From: Methylobacterium planeticum
Lineage (GTDB): Bacteria > Pseudomonadota > Alphaproteobacteria > Rhizobiales > Beijerinckiaceae
Length of the DNA stretch: 64,000 nucleotides
NCBI RefSeq assembly: GCF_008806345.1
Contig: NZ_VZZJ01000004.1
Span: 186,001-250,000 of the forward strand
Reading direction: 5' to 3'
Of this stretch, positions 18,608-27,911 are shown one piece after another. The first letter of the stretch is position 1. Each line of letters begins with the position of its first letter. The notes beneath the pieces are model-generated. The model saw nothing but the letters and a program-made list of their open reading frames with translations. It did no database searches and was not told where the DNA came from. Both the position numbers and the translations under genes were made by a program.

Positions 18608-20101
18608 TCAATCCTGCAGCATGCGCTTCAGGAGCTCGACCTCGTCGCCCAGCACCGCATCCTCGCCGATCTGCTTCTCGATCTTGCGGACCGCGTGCAG
18701 CACGGTGGTGTGGTCGCGCCCGCCGAAGCGGCGGCCGATCTCGGGCAGGGATCGCAGGGTCAGCACCTTCGAGAGGTACATGGCGATCTGGCGCGGCTTG
18801 ACGACGGCGGCGGTGCGCCGCTCGGAGAGGATGTCGGAGCGCGAGACGTTGTAGCGCGAGGCCACCAGCTTCTGGATGTCCTCGATCTTGATGCGCTTCG
18901 GCTCGCGGTTCTTCACGAGGTCGCGGATCGCGGTCTCGGCGGTCTCCATGGTCACGGTGGTGCCCGTCAGGGTCGCGTGCGCGAGGAGGCGGTTGACGGC
19001 GCCCTCGAGGTCGCGGCCGTTGGCCGTGATCGCCTTGGCGACGTAGGCCGCCACCGTCGGCGACACCTCGAAGTTCGGGTGCGAGGCCCGCACCGCCGCG
19101 AGGCGCGCCGAGAGGATGGAGGCGCGCAATTGCTCGTCGAGGTTGCCGATCTCGACGACGAGGCCGCCCGCGAGGCGCGAGCGCACGCGCTCGTCGAGGG
19201 CTTCCAGCTCCGTCGGCGGCCGGTCGGACGCGACCACGACCTGGCGGCCGGCATCGATCAGCGCGTTGATGGTGTGGCCGAACTCGGCCTGGATCGACTT
19301 GCCCTGGATGAACTGGACGTCGTCGAGGATCAGGAGATCGATGGCCCGGAGGCGCTCCTTGAAGGCCAGGGCGTTCTGGGTCTTCAGGGCGTTGACGAAG
19401 CCGTACATGAAGCGGTCGGCCGTGAGGTAGATGACCCGGCGCCCGGCATCGCGGGCGGCGTGGCCGATCCCGTGCAGCAGGTGCGTCTTGCCGAGGCCCA
19501 CGCCCGCGTGGAAGTAGAGCGGGTTGTAGAGCGCGCCCTCGCCGTCGTGCCGGGCGACGCGCTCGGCGGCCGCATGGGCCAACGCGTTCGAGCGGCCGAC
19601 CACGAAGCTCGTGAAGCTGAGCCGCGCGTCGAGCGGGGCGCCGTTGAGGTCGCCGCCCGGGCCCTCGCCGCGGGACGCGGTCTCCGGCTCGGCCATGGCC
19701 GTGGGAACGGGGGTCTGCGCCGCGTGCAGCCGGGCGAGGGGGCCGCTCGCGGGGTGCGCCTTCACGGGGCTCGCCACGGGCCGGGGCGGGGCCGCCGGTC
19801 CGCGCACGCCGACCTCGATGCGGGACACCGCCTCGATCTCGCTGCGGAAGGTGTTCAGGACGCGGTCGAGATAATGGGACTCGATCCAGCTCTTCAGGAA
19901 GCGGGTCGGAACCGTGAGGCGGGCGATTCCGGCGGAGACATCCTCGAGTTCGAGACGGGCGAACCAGCTCGCGAACACGTCCTCGCCGAGTTCCGCGCGC
20001 AGCCGGCGCTTCACCCGCGCCCAGGCCGCCGCCGTCTCGGCGGCGTTCGTGCCGTTGCCGTTGTTCCCGCCGCCGTCCGCCAAGCTTCCGTCGACTTGCA
20101 T
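18608..20101 (-). CDS. dnaA: Chromosomal replication initiator DnaA
   Basis: A 497-residue AAA+ initiator. N-terminal domain I ([24 protein letters not shown]), a long Pro/Ala-rich domain II, Walker A ([14 protein letters not shown]), Walker B ([13 protein letters not shown]), and the DnaA-box-binding helix-turn-helix with signature [23 protein letters not shown] 20101 fits the family start (MQVDGSLAD); an upstream in-frame start at 20155 is unlikely. Unusually for this G+C-rich genome, the upstream gap is A+T-rich. Confidence 0.98.
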   Translation of the reverse strand: MQVDGSLADGGGNNGNGTNAAETAAAWARVKRRLRAELGEDVFASWFARLELEDVSAGIARLTVPTRFLKSWIESHYLDRVLNTFRSEIEAVSRIEVGVRGPAAPPRPVASPVKAHPASGPLARLHAAQTPVPTAMAEPETASRGEGPGGDLNGAPLDARLSFTSFVVGRSNALAHAAAERVARHDGEGALYNPLYFHAGVGLGKTHLLHGIGHAARDAGRRVIYLTADRFMYGFVNALKTQNALAFKERLRAIDLLILDDVQFIQGKSIQAEFGHTINALIDAGRQVVVASDRPPTELEALDERVRSRLAGGLVVEIGNLDEQLRASILSARLAAVRASHPNFEVSPTVAAYVAKAITANGRDLEGAVNRLLAHATLTGTTVTMETAETAIRDLVKNREPKRIKIEDIQKLVASRYNVSRSDILSERRTAAVVKPRQIAMYLSKVLTLRSLPEIGRRFGGRDHTTVLHAVRKIEKQIGEDAVLGDEVELLKRMLQD

Positions 20102-20564
20102 TCTGGCTCTCCTCGCGCCGAGGACGGAGTTCCGCCGATCGGAGCGTACGCACACTACGCTTGCGGCCCCGCAGGAATTTGCGAGACGCGAATCTTCGGC
20201 AGAGTCAACCCATCAACAGCGGTCTTTCGCCGATCAAGCGACCCTATCAACAATTCGCTACGGTTCTCCTAACAGTGGGACTTGTGGGGATAGCCGAAAT
20301 AGACGCCTAACCGAGCGAGGAATCTAAAACGCGAGTCGAGGCACACCACTGAACTAGCAAACGATTCGCATCGCCTGCCGCAAACCGCGTCGTTGCTGGA
20401 ATTTGGTTATGTTTTGTTAAGCTACACTCGGCCCCTAGACTCCGCAACGGTGCAGATTCTGGAACAGCGTTAACGCCGGGTGCATGCCCGGGTCGTATCC
20501 GCGGATCCGGCCCGGGACGCCCTCGTCGGGCCCGGGCTGGCGGAGGGGCGCATCGACGGACCGG

Positions 20565-20596
20565 GCATGGGCGGAGGCGGGCATGGGCGGAGGCGG
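20565..20596. repeat. 16-bp tandem direct repeat, two copies
   Basis: GCATGGGCGGAGGCGG is repeated twice head-to-tail, just left of the rpsT terminator (on the far side from rpsT). It is non-coding as far as can be seen. Confidence 0.85.
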
Positions 20597-20616
20597 GCGC
20601 CGGCACCGCGGACGCG

Positions 20617-20646
20617 AAAAAGCCCGGCACGCAGGCCGGGCTTTTT
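20617..20646 (-). terminator. Rho-independent terminator of rpsT
   Basis: AAAAAGCCCGGC, a 6-nt loop, then GCCGGGCTTTTT. On the minus strand it sits 58 bp past the rpsT stop and ends in a T tract. The A tract on the other side makes it potentially bidirectional. Confidence 0.9.
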
Positions 20647-20703
20647 CATCGACGTTCCTGAGACCGGGAGGCTTGCGCGCCCGAAGCCCCTCGGGCAGTC
20701 GGC

Positions 20704-20979
20704 TCAGGCGGCAGCGGCGCCGAGCGACTTCACGCGCGCGGCGAGGCGCGAGACCTTCCGGGACGCGTTGTTCTTGTGCACGATGCCGTGCTGGGCGGCC
20801 CGCATGATCTCGGGCTCGGCGGCGCGGAGCGCCGTCAGCGCGTTCGCCTGATCGCCGGTGGCGATCGCCTCCTCGACCTTGCGGACAAAGGTACGCATCC
20901 GCGAGCGGCGCGAGCGGTTGATCGCGGTACGCTTGGCGATCTTGCGGGTCATTTTCTTGGCCGACACGGTGTTGGCCAT
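20704..20979 (-). CDS. rpsT: 30S ribosomal protein S20
   Basis: A 91-residue basic protein starting [19 protein letters not shown], with the family block [19 protein letters not shown] and C-terminal [19 protein letters not shown]. The ATG at 20979 is preferred over one at 20985 because it leaves AGGA about 5 bp upstream and gives the canonical MANT start. It has its own strong promoter, a leader hairpin and a terminator (listed separately). Confidence 0.97.
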   Translation of the reverse strand: MANTVSAKKMTRKIAKRTAINRSRRSRMRTFVRKVEEAIATGDQANALTALRAAEPEIMRAAQHGIVHKNNASRKVSRLAARVKSLGAAAA

Positions 20980-21065
20980 GGGCATCCTCGTCTCGTCGGG
21001 CGATACCGATGGGCTTCTCGAAGCCGGGCTCGGTCAACGCGTGCAGGTTATCAGGCAATGGCGAA

Positions 21066-21099
21066 GCCGAGGGTTCGCGATGAAGCGCGAGCCCTCGGC
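21066..21099 (-). promoter_or_regulatory. Large hairpin at the 5' end of the rpsT leader
   Basis: A 14-bp stem (one G.U or mismatch position) with a 6-nt loop. The arm on the plus strand starts GCCGAGGG and its partner ends CCCTCGGC. It lies immediately downstream of the predicted rpsT transcription start and about 90 bp before the start codon. No T tract follows it. S20 is an autoregulated protein in E. coli, but the sequence alone does not show what this hairpin does. Confidence 0.55.
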
Positions 21100-21108
21100 G
21101 GAGCGGGT

Positions 21109-21137
21109 TCTATAGTCGGGCGGCCGTCAGTCGTCAA
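21109..21137 (-). promoter_or_regulatory. Predicted rpsT promoter
   Basis: Read on the minus strand: TTGACG (21137-21132), 17 bp, TATAGA (21114-21109), a near-consensus housekeeping sigma promoter. Predicted transcription would begin near 21102 and give a leader of about 120 nt. Confidence 0.65.
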
Positions 21138-21231
21138 CGCAGGCCCGGCGGGCGCACGGCCGACCCGCTTGATCTGCCCCGAAGCCCCTCGGATGATCGG
21201 GGGAACGCACCGCATGCAGGGAGGCCGGACC

Positions 21232-22233
21232 GTGACGCACAGGGTCAGCGAGACGGACGCGGCGCGCATCGCCCGCTATCGCCCGGCATCGGGGATGCTC
21301 AGCCCGCGCTTCTCCGGCGTGCCGAGCTTCATGCGCCTGCCGGTCCTGACGCCGGCGGAGGCGGCCGGCGCGATCGAGATCGGCCTCGTGGGCATTCCCT
21401 TCGACGGCGCGACCACGAACCGGCCCGGAGCCCGGCTCGGCCCCCGGGGGGTCCGCGAGGCCTCGACCGGCACCCGGATGCTCAACCCCGCCACCGGCAT
21501 CGCGCCCTACGCGCTCGCGGCCTGCGCCGATCTCGGGGACGTGGCGGTGAACCCGATCGACGCCGCCGAGACCTGCCGGCGGATCGAGGCCTTCCACGCG
21601 GGGCTGAGGGCCGAGGGCGTGGTCCCGCTCTCGATCGGGGGCGACCACCTGGTGACCTACCCTGTCCTGCGGGCGCTGGGGCAGGGGCGGCCCCTCGGCC
21701 TCATCCATATCGACGCCCACAGCGACACGGACGACAGCCAGTACGAGGGTACGCGGCTGACCCACGGCACGCCGTTCCGCCGGGCGGTCGAGGACGGCGT
21801 CCTCGATCCGCATCGCAGCGTCCAGATCGGCATCCGCGGCAGCGTGGATGCGGCGGACGAGCGGGATTGGGCCTGCGCTCAAGGCATCCGCATCATCACC
21901 ATGGAGGAGGCGCTCGTGCGCGGCCTGCCGGAGATCGCGGCGGAGGCCCGCGCCATCGTGGGCGCGGGACCGACCTATCTGAGCTTCGACATCGACGCCC
22001 TCGATCCGGCCTACGCCCCCGGCACCGGCACGCCGGAGATCGGAGGCTTCACCTCTCGGGAGGCACTCCACCTCCTGCGCTCCATGCGGGGTCTCGACCT
22101 CGTCGGAGCGGATCTCGTCGAGGTGGCGCCGCCCCTCGATCCCTCCGGCGTCACCGCCCTGGCCGGCGGCGCCCTCGCCTTCGAGATCCTGTGCCTCCTC
22201 GCCGATGCGGTGGCCGAGCGCCGGACGCGTTGA
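21232..22233 (+). CDS. Agmatinase/ureohydrolase family protein
   Basis: A 333-residue arginase-fold enzyme that binds two Mn(II) ions and removes urea from a guanidino compound. Metal-ligand motifs are all present: GGDHLVTYP, IHIDAHSDTDD and SFDIDALDPAYAPGTGTPE. The GTG at 21232 is preceded by GGAGG at a 7-bp distance, so I prefer it to ATG codons at 21193 and 21214. Substrate is uncertain: agmatine, guanidinobutyrate, guanidinopropionate or free guanidine are all used in this family. Confidence 0.85.
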   Translation: MTHRVSETDAARIARYRPASGMLSPRFSGVPSFMRLPVLTPAEAAGAIEIGLVGIPFDGATTNRPGARLGPRGVREASTGTRMLNPATGIAPYALAACADLGDVAVNPIDAAETCRRIEAFHAGLRAEGVVPLSIGGDHLVTYPVLRALGQGRPLGLIHIDAHSDTDDSQYEGTRLTHGTPFRRAVEDGVLDPHRSVQIGIRGSVDAADERDWACAQGIRIITMEEALVRGLPEIAAEARAIVGAGPTYLSFDIDALDPAYAPGTGTPEIGGFTSREALHLLRSMRGLDLVGADLVEVAPPLDPSGVTALAGGALAFEILCLLADAVAERRTR

Positions 22234-22297
22234 AGGCCGCTTGACCCGGGTGCGGGCGGCGATGAGCCTGCGCCGCCGGCGAAGCGCGAGGATCGAG

Positions 22298-22936
22298 ATG
22301 CAGCCCGAGATCACCTTCTACCACGCCCCGAACACCCGCTCGACGGGGGTGCGCACCCTGCTGGAGGAGCTCGGGGCGCCGCACCGGATGCAAGTGCTCA
22401 ACATGAAGGCCGGCGCGCACCGGCAAGCGCCGTATCTCGCCGTCAACCCGATGGGGAAGGTGCCGGCGATCCGGCACGGCGACGCCCTCGTGACGGAGCA
22501 GGCCGCGGTGTACCTCTACCTGGCCGACCTCTTCCCCGAGGCCGGCCTCGCGCCGCCGACGGGCGATCCGCTGCGGGGGCCGTACCTGCGCTGGATGGTG
22601 TTCTACGGCTCATGCTTCGAGCCGGCCGTGATCGACCGGGCGCTCGAGCGTGAACCCGGTCCCCGCGCGATGTCGGCCTACGGGGAATTCGACGCGGTGC
22701 TGGCGCAGGTGATCGGAGCGCTGAAGCCCGGCCCCTACATCCTGGGCGAGCGCTTCTCGGCGGCCGACGTGCTGTGGGGCTCGGCGCTGAGCTGGACTAC
22801 CGGGTTCAAGCTGATCCCCGAGGACCCCGCCATCATGGCCTACGTCGCGCGCTTCCGGGAGCGTCCGGCGGTTCGGCGGGTCGCGGAGGCGGATGCGCGC
22901 CTCGCCGCCGAGCACGAGGCCGCCGCGGCCGGGTAA
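22298..22936 (+). CDS. Glutathione S-transferase family protein
   Basis: A 212-residue protein. The N-terminal thioredoxin-like domain starts MQPEITFYHAPNTRSTGVRT and has the glutathione-binding NPMGKVPAIRHGDALVTEQAAVYLYL; an all-helical C-terminal domain follows with FSAADVLWGSALSWT. ATG 22298 was chosen because it begins the beta-strand of the GST fold and GAGG lies upstream. It follows the ureohydrolase gene by 64 bp. Class and substrate are unknown. Confidence 0.88.
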   Translation: MQPEITFYHAPNTRSTGVRTLLEELGAPHRMQVLNMKAGAHRQAPYLAVNPMGKVPAIRHGDALVTEQAAVYLYLADLFPEAGLAPPTGDPLRGPYLRWMVFYGSCFEPAVIDRALEREPGPRAMSAYGEFDAVLAQVIGALKPGPYILGERFSAADVLWGSALSWTTGFKLIPEDPAIMAYVARFRERPAVRRVAEADARLAAEHEAAAAG

Positions 22937-22957
22937 GCTGCACCCGCCGCCCGGGTC

Positions 22958-24229
22958 TCAGGCGCCGAGGAGGCGTGCGAAGCGCTCGACCAGGCGGCGG
23001 CCGACCTCGTCCTTGTCGAGGGTCGGCCAGGTCTCGACCGATCCGTCGCGGGACACGAGATGGACCGTGTTGCGCACCCCGCCCATCACGCCGCCCGCGA
23101 GCGAGACGTCGTTGGCGACGAGGAGATCGCAGCCCTTCCGGGCGATCTTGGCCCGGGCGTAGTCGACCACCCTGTCGGTCTCGGCGGCGAAGCCGACGAC
23201 GAGCCCGGGGCGCCCGGACGCGAGCCCGGCGATCGTCGCCAGGATGTCGGGGTTCTCGACGAGGCCGAGGGGCGCGGGCGCCGCCCCGTCCTTCTTGATC
23301 TTCGAGCCGCGCGCCTCCGCGGGGCGGAAATCCGCGACGGCCGCGGTGAAGACCGCGACGTCGGCGGGCAGGGCCGCCCTCACCGCCGCCAGCATCTCGC
23401 GCGCGGTCTCGACCCGCACCACCGTCACGCCGGGCGGGTCCGGGATCGCGACCGGCCCCGAGACCAGCGTCACGGCGGCGCCCGCCGCGGCGGCCGCTGC
23501 CGCGATGGCGTGGCCCTGCCGCCCGGAGGAGCGGTTGGCGATGTAGCGCACGGGATCGATGGGCTCGTGGGTCGGTCCCGAGGTGACGAGCACGCGCCGT
23601 CCCGCGAGCGCACCGGCGGAGGAGCGCCCGGCCAGGAACCCGAAGCCGGCGGGGGCGTGCGCGGCCTGCGCGTCCGTCTCGGCCAGCATCGCCGCGACGG
23701 CGTCGGCGATCTCGGCGGGCTCGGCCATGCGGCCGGGGCCGAACTCGGCCTCGGCCATCGCGCCCTCGTTCGGGCCGACGACCCGCACCCCGTCGCCCTG
23801 AAGGGTCGCGAGGTTCCGCCGGGTGGCGGGGTGGTGCCACATCCGCACGTTCATGGCCGGCGCGATCAGGATCGGGAGGGTTGTCGCCAGGAGCACCGTC
23901 GAGGCGAGGTCAGGGGCGAGGCCGCCGGCCATGCGGCCCATCAGGTTCGCGGTCGCGGGGGCCACCACCACGGCGTCGGCGTCCCGCGCGAGCTTGATGT
24001 GGCCGATATCGGCCTCGTCCTCCCGGTCGAACAGGTCCGTGTGGGCCCGCTCGCCCGCGAGCGCCGCGGCGGCGAGGGGCGTCACGAATTCCTGGGCGCC
24101 CTTGGTCAGGAGCGGGCGCACCGCGGCGCCGCGCTCGCGCAGGCGGCGGATCAGGTCGAGGGACTTGTAGGCCGCGATGCCTCCGCCGATGACGAGGAGG
24201 ATGCGGCGGTGGGCGAGGGGACGATCCAT
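22958..24229 (-). CDS. coaBC: Bifunctional phosphopantothenoylcysteine decarboxylase / phosphopantothenate-cysteine ligase
   Basis: Coenzyme A enzyme of 423 residues. The N-terminal FMN decarboxylase (CoaC) has the active His in ADIGHIKLARDADA and the PAMNVRMWHHP substrate clamp; the C-terminal CTP-dependent ligase (CoaB) has VLVTSGPTHEPIDPVRYI and NRSSGRQGHAIA. One oddity: the segment before GPGRMAEP reads GAMAEAEF, so the catalytic Cys of the E. coli enzyme (SQACGDIGPGRM) is not at that place. It converges on the GST gene (21 bp apart) and follows ubiB on the same strand. Confidence 0.95.
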   Translation of the reverse strand: MDRPLAHRRILLVIGGGIAAYKSLDLIRRLRERGAAVRPLLTKGAQEFVTPLAAAALAGERAHTDLFDREDEADIGHIKLARDADAVVVAPATANLMGRMAGGLAPDLASTVLLATTLPILIAPAMNVRMWHHPATRRNLATLQGDGVRVVGPNEGAMAEAEFGPGRMAEPAEIADAVAAMLAETDAQAAHAPAGFGFLAGRSSAGALAGRRVLVTSGPTHEPIDPVRYIANRSSGRQGHAIAAAAAAAGAAVTLVSGPVAIPDPPGVTVVRVETAREMLAAVRAALPADVAVFTAAVADFRPAEARGSKIKKDGAAPAPLGLVENPDILATIAGLASGRPGLVVGFAAETDRVVDYARAKIARKGCDLLVANDVSLAGGVMGGVRNTVHLVSRDGSVETWPTLDKDEVGRRLVERFARLLGA

Positions 24230-24257
24230 GCCGTCATCCTGAAGACTGGCGGGTATC

Positions 24258-25814
24258 CTAGCGGAACGCCATCACGAGCGCACCGATGGCGATGGCCCAG
24301 AGCGCCAGGGTCGACCAGATCGCCCGGCGGCGCTCCTGGCGGGCGAAGTTCTCGAGGCGGTGCGCGTCGCCGGTCCCCGCCTCGTCGAGGCGGATCATGA
24401 TGCGCTTCAGCCGCACGGCGAGGTCGGGGATGTCGGAGACGACGTCCGCGATGGTGAGGGCCGCCCGGCCGGCGCCCTCGATCCGGCCGATCGGCCCGAG
24501 ATTGCGGGTGATCCAGCTGCGCACCACGGGCTCGGCGCCGGTCCACATGTCGAGTTGGGGATCGAGCGAGCGCGCGACGCCCTCGACGACCACCATGGTC
24601 TTCTGCAGCATCACGAGCTCGGTGCGGGTGCTCATGTCGAACAGGGCGGTGACGTCGAAGAGCAGGGTCAGCACCTTCGCCATCGAGATCTCGTCGGCAC
24701 GGCGCTGGTGGATCGGCTCGCCGATCGCCCGGATCGCCTGCGCGAAATCGTCGACCGAATGGTGCCGGGGCACGTAGCCGGCCTCGAAATGCACCTGCGC
24801 CACCCGCTTGTAGTCGCGCAGGATGAAGCCGAGCAGGATCTCGGCGAGGAAGCGGCGCTCCTTCACCCCGAGCCGTCCCATGATGCCGAAATCGACCGCG
24901 ACGAGGCGCCCATCCGCGTCCACGAATAGGTTCCCGGGATGCATGTCGGCGTGGAAGAAGCCGTCCCGGATCGCCTGGCGCAGGAAGGATTGGATCACGG
25001 TCCGCCCGAGGAGGCGGGAATCGTGGCCGGCCGACACGATGGCGGCGCGGTCCGACAGGCGGATGCCGTCGATCCACTCGCTCGAGAGCACGTCCCGGGC
25101 GGTCAGCTCCCATTCGGGGCGGGGCACCCGGAAATCGGTGTCGTCCCGGGTGTTCTGGGCCAGCTCGGACATCGCGGCCGCCTCGAGCCGGAAATCCATC
25201 TCCATCATCACCGAGCGGGCGAGGATCTCGACCACCTCCCGCGGGCGCAGGCGCTCCGCCTGCGGCGAGAGCGCGTGGACCACCCGCGCCATGAAGCGCA
25301 TGGCCTGGAGGTCGCGCTGAAAGCGCTCGCGCACGCCCGGCCGCATGATCTTCACGGCGAGCGTGCGCTGCGTCCCGTCCGGGTCGATCACGGTGGCGCG
25401 GTGGACCTGAGCGATCGAGGCGGCGGCGATCGGCTCGCTGAAGGAGGCGAACAGGCTGCGGATCGGGTGGCCGAAGGCGGTCTCGACCACGCGGATCGCC
25501 TGCCCCTGCGGAAAGGGCGGCACCCGGTCCTGCAGCATCTCGAGATCGATCGCCGCCGCCATCCCGACGAGGTCGGGGCGGGTCGCGAGGAACTGCCCGA
25601 ACTTGACGTAGGACGGTCCGAGCCGGGTGAGCGCCTTCGAGAGCCGCGCCGCGCCGTCCCCGAGGCCGGGACGCTCCAGCATGCGGCCGATCCGCAGGGC
25701 GAGGCGCAGGTGCGGGGGCAATTGCGACGGGTCCACGAAGGCGAGTCCGCCCTCGCGGGCGAGCACGAAGCCGACATGGACGCCCCGGATGAGGTGGATG
25801 ATCGCGCCGAACAC
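24258..25814 (-). CDS. ubiB: Ubiquinone biosynthesis atypical kinase/ATPase UbiB
   Basis: A 518-residue ABC1/ADCK-family protein needed for ubiquinone synthesis, membrane-bound. Signature motifs: KFGQFLATRPD (KxGQ), the Ala-rich ATP-loop region with SIAQVHRATV, EMDFRLEAAAM, DGFFHADMHPGNLFVD and VDFGIMGRLGVKERR. A C-terminal hydrophobic helix (ALWAIAIGALVMAF) anchors it in the membrane. The start is GTG 25814 with GGAGG about 9 bp upstream. ubiE is 27 bp upstream on the same strand. Confidence 0.95.
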   Translation of the reverse strand: MFGAIIHLIRGVHVGFVLAREGGLAFVDPSQLPPHLRLALRIGRMLERPGLGDGAARLSKALTRLGPSYVKFGQFLATRPDLVGMAAAIDLEMLQDRVPPFPQGQAIRVVETAFGHPIRSLFASFSEPIAAASIAQVHRATVIDPDGTQRTLAVKIMRPGVRERFQRDLQAMRFMARVVHALSPQAERLRPREVVEILARSVMMEMDFRLEAAAMSELAQNTRDDTDFRVPRPEWELTARDVLSSEWIDGIRLSDRAAIVSAGHDSRLLGRTVIQSFLRQAIRDGFFHADMHPGNLFVDADGRLVAVDFGIMGRLGVKERRFLAEILLGFILRDYKRVAQVHFEAGYVPRHHSVDDFAQAIRAIGEPIHQRRADEISMAKVLTLLFDVTALFDMSTRTELVMLQKTMVVVEGVARSLDPQLDMWTGAEPVVRSWITRNLGPIGRIEGAGRAALTIADVVSDIPDLAVRLKRIMIRLDEAGTGDAHRLENFARQERRRAIWSTLALWAIAIGALVMAFR

Positions 25815-25841
25815 CCCGTCACGCCTCCCCGGCCGGGGCCA

Positions 25842-26615
25842 TCAGGAGATCTTCCAGCCGGAATGGATCGCCACGATCCCACCCGAGAGCAGCCGGTGCG
25901 TGACGTGGCGGAAGCCCGCCGCCTCGATCATCCCCGCGAAGGCGCCCGGGGTCGGGAACTGCCGGATCGACTCCACGAGGTAGCGGTAGGAATCGGCGTC
26001 GCCCGCCACCCGGGCCCCGAGGCGCGGGATCATGTGGAAGGAATAGGCGTCGTAGATCCTATCGAGGACGGGCAGGTCCACTTTCGAGAATTCGAGGCAG
26101 AGGAAGCGCCCGCCGGGCTTCAGCACGCGGTGGGCCTCCTTCAGGGCGGCGTCGATGCGCGGCACGTTCCGGATGCCGAAGGCAATCGTGTAGGCGTCGA
26201 AGGATTCGGCGGGCAGCGGCAGGGTCTCGGCATTGCCGGTGACGAAGTCGATCCGGCCGTCGAAGCGGTGTCCGGCCCGCTCGGCGCCGACCCGCAGCAT
26301 CGCCTCGTTGATGTCGAGGACGGTGACATGGGTGCCGGGCCCGCCCGCCGCGAGGGACCGGAACGCGATGTCGCCGGTGCCGCCCGCCACGTCGAGGTGG
26401 CGGAAGGCGCGCCCTTGCGGCGGGCGCAGCATGGCGATGAGCTGCGCCTTCCAGGCCCGGTGCAGGCCCGCCGACATCAGGTCGTTCATCAGGTCGTAGC
26501 GCTTCGCGACCGACCGGAACACGTCGTCGACCCGCCCCTGCTTCTCGTCGAGCGCCACGCGCTCGAAGCCGAAATTCGTCGTGTCGTCGTTCGAAGCCCG
26601 CTCGCCAGCGCTCAT
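25842..26615 (-). CDS. ubiE: Demethylmenaquinone/ubiquinone methyltransferase UbiE
   Basis: A 257-residue SAM-dependent C-methyltransferase of the quinone pathway. Motifs: [20 protein letters not shown] (family N-terminus), [16 protein letters not shown] motif [13 protein letters not shown], and [23 protein letters not shown] 26615 was picked, with AGGTGG just upstream; another ATG is two codons earlier. It is divergent from mutM and first in the ubiE-ubiB-coaBC strand. Confidence 0.95.
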   Translation of the reverse strand: MSAGERASNDDTTNFGFERVALDEKQGRVDDVFRSVAKRYDLMNDLMSAGLHRAWKAQLIAMLRPPQGRAFRHLDVAGGTGDIAFRSLAAGGPGTHVTVLDINEAMLRVGAERAGHRFDGRIDFVTGNAETLPLPAESFDAYTIAFGIRNVPRIDAALKEAHRVLKPGGRFLCLEFSKVDLPVLDRIYDAYSFHMIPRLGARVAGDADSYRYLVESIRQFPTPGAFAGMIEAAGFRHVTHRLLSGGIVAIHSGWKIS

Positions 26616-26818
26616 GCTCATCCACCTTTTGCCCGGCTTCCATAGCGAAGGCGGGGACAATCCGCTATGCGTCGAACCCGCAAGGGCGCGGAGGTCCACC
26701 GGCCGGGCGGGCGCCGTCCGGCGGCGTGTTCCCGATCGGCGCGACGACGCGCCCGGATTGCCCCGGGCCGGATCCGCCCCGATATCGGGGCCCGAGCCAT
26801 CCCTGCGAACCGGTGACG

Positions 26819-27730
26819 ATGCCCGAACTTCCCGAGGTCGAGACCGTGCGGCGCGGCCTGGAGCCCGCCCTCGTCGGCGCGCGCTTCGCCCGCGTCACGC
26901 TCCGGCGCCCGAACCTGCGCTTCCCCTTCCCGGAGCGTTTCGCCGAGCGCCTGGAGGGCCGAACGGTCACGGACCTGTCGCGGCGCGCCAAGTACCTGAC
27001 GGCGGGCCTCGATTCCGGCGAGACCCTGATCATGCATCTCGGCATGAGCGGGCGTTTCGACGTGGCGTTGCCCGACGGGCGCAACCTGTCCCCGGGGGAT
27101 TTCTACCTCGAAGGGGCGCTCGGCGTGCCCAAGCACGACCACGTCGTGATGGCGATGGGGACGGGCGCCACCGTGACCTACAACGACGTGCGCCGCTTCG
27201 GCTTCATGGACCTCGTTCCGACGGGGGACCTCGCCGCCTGCCGCCACTTCGCCGGCATGGGGATCGAGCCCCTCAGCGCGGCGCTCACCGGCGAGGCGAT
27301 CGCGCGGCTGTTCCGGCACAAGATCACGCCGCTGAAGAGCGCGCTCCTCGATCAGCGCCTGATCGCGGGGCTCGGCAACATCTACGTCTGCGAGGCGCTG
27401 CACCGGGCGGGCCTGCACCCCGAGACGCCCGCCGGGGTCCTGGCGCGGACCGACGGACGGCCGACCCCGAAGGCGAAGCTGCTCGCCAGGGTCATCGGGC
27501 AGGTGCTCACCGAGGCCGTGGCGGCGGGGGGCTCGACCCTGCGCGACTACACCCACACGGACGGGACAGCGGGCGCCTTCCAGCACGCCTTCCGGGTCTA
27601 CGACCGGACCGGGGCCGCCTGCACCCGGCCGGGCTGCGGCGGCACCGTCGCGCGCATCGTGCAATCGGGACGGTCCACCTTCTACTGCGCCGCCTGCCAA
27701 CCCGGAGCCGGGCGGATCCCGGCGCGCTGA
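26819..27730 (+). CDS. mutM: Bifunctional DNA glycosylase/AP lyase MutM (Fpg)
   Basis: A 303-residue enzyme that removes 8-oxoguanine. It has the catalytic N-terminus [17 protein letters not shown] (Pro after the removed Met), the conserved Lys region, [15 protein letters not shown], and a C-terminal zinc finger (CTRPGCGG...YCAACQ). The start ATG at 26819 is fixed by the catalytic Pro. It is divergent from ubiE, 203 bp away. Confidence 0.97.
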   Translation: MPELPEVETVRRGLEPALVGARFARVTLRRPNLRFPFPERFAERLEGRTVTDLSRRAKYLTAGLDSGETLIMHLGMSGRFDVALPDGRNLSPGDFYLEGALGVPKHDHVVMAMGTGATVTYNDVRRFGFMDLVPTGDLAACRHFAGMGIEPLSAALTGEAIARLFRHKITPLKSALLDQRLIAGLGNIYVCEALHRAGLHPETPAGVLARTDGRPTPKAKLLARVIGQVLTEAVAAGGSTLRDYTHTDGTAGAFQHAFRVYDRTGAACTRPGCGGTVARIVQSGRSTFYCAACQPGAGRIPAR

Positions 27731-27911
27731 CGACCGCACCGGACGGCATTTTCGCCACAAATTCCGCTAAGGTCGGCCCTCCGCGCGGTCTCCTGACACG
27801 CGCAGGCAACCGTGCCATCCTGGCCCGACCGTCCTGGCGCCGCGTCCGGCTACGCGACGAAGGGCCGGCGAACGGGCCTGGGTCAGGGAGCGCGAGCCGA
27901 GCAGGAATTCG

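Larger units (their letters stand above)
20102..20703. other. A+T-rich gap between dnaA and rpsT, possible replication-origin region
   Basis: No gene is supported in these 602 bp. The 20160-20460 section is clearly richer in A+T than its surroundings (for example the run around 20401-20425) and holds degenerate matches to the DnaA box TTATCCACA: CTATCAACA at 20245-20253 (two mismatches) and CCATCAACA at 20211-20219 (three). None is a perfect box. The right end carries the rpsT terminator and a 16-bp tandem repeat. It must at least contain the dnaA promoter; an oriC role is a guess, since many alphaproteobacterial origins lie near hemE instead. Confidence 0.4.

Noticed and set aside
20281..20292. 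A reverse DnaA box in CTTGTGGGGATA
   Set aside because: Three mismatches to TTATCCACA on the reverse strand.
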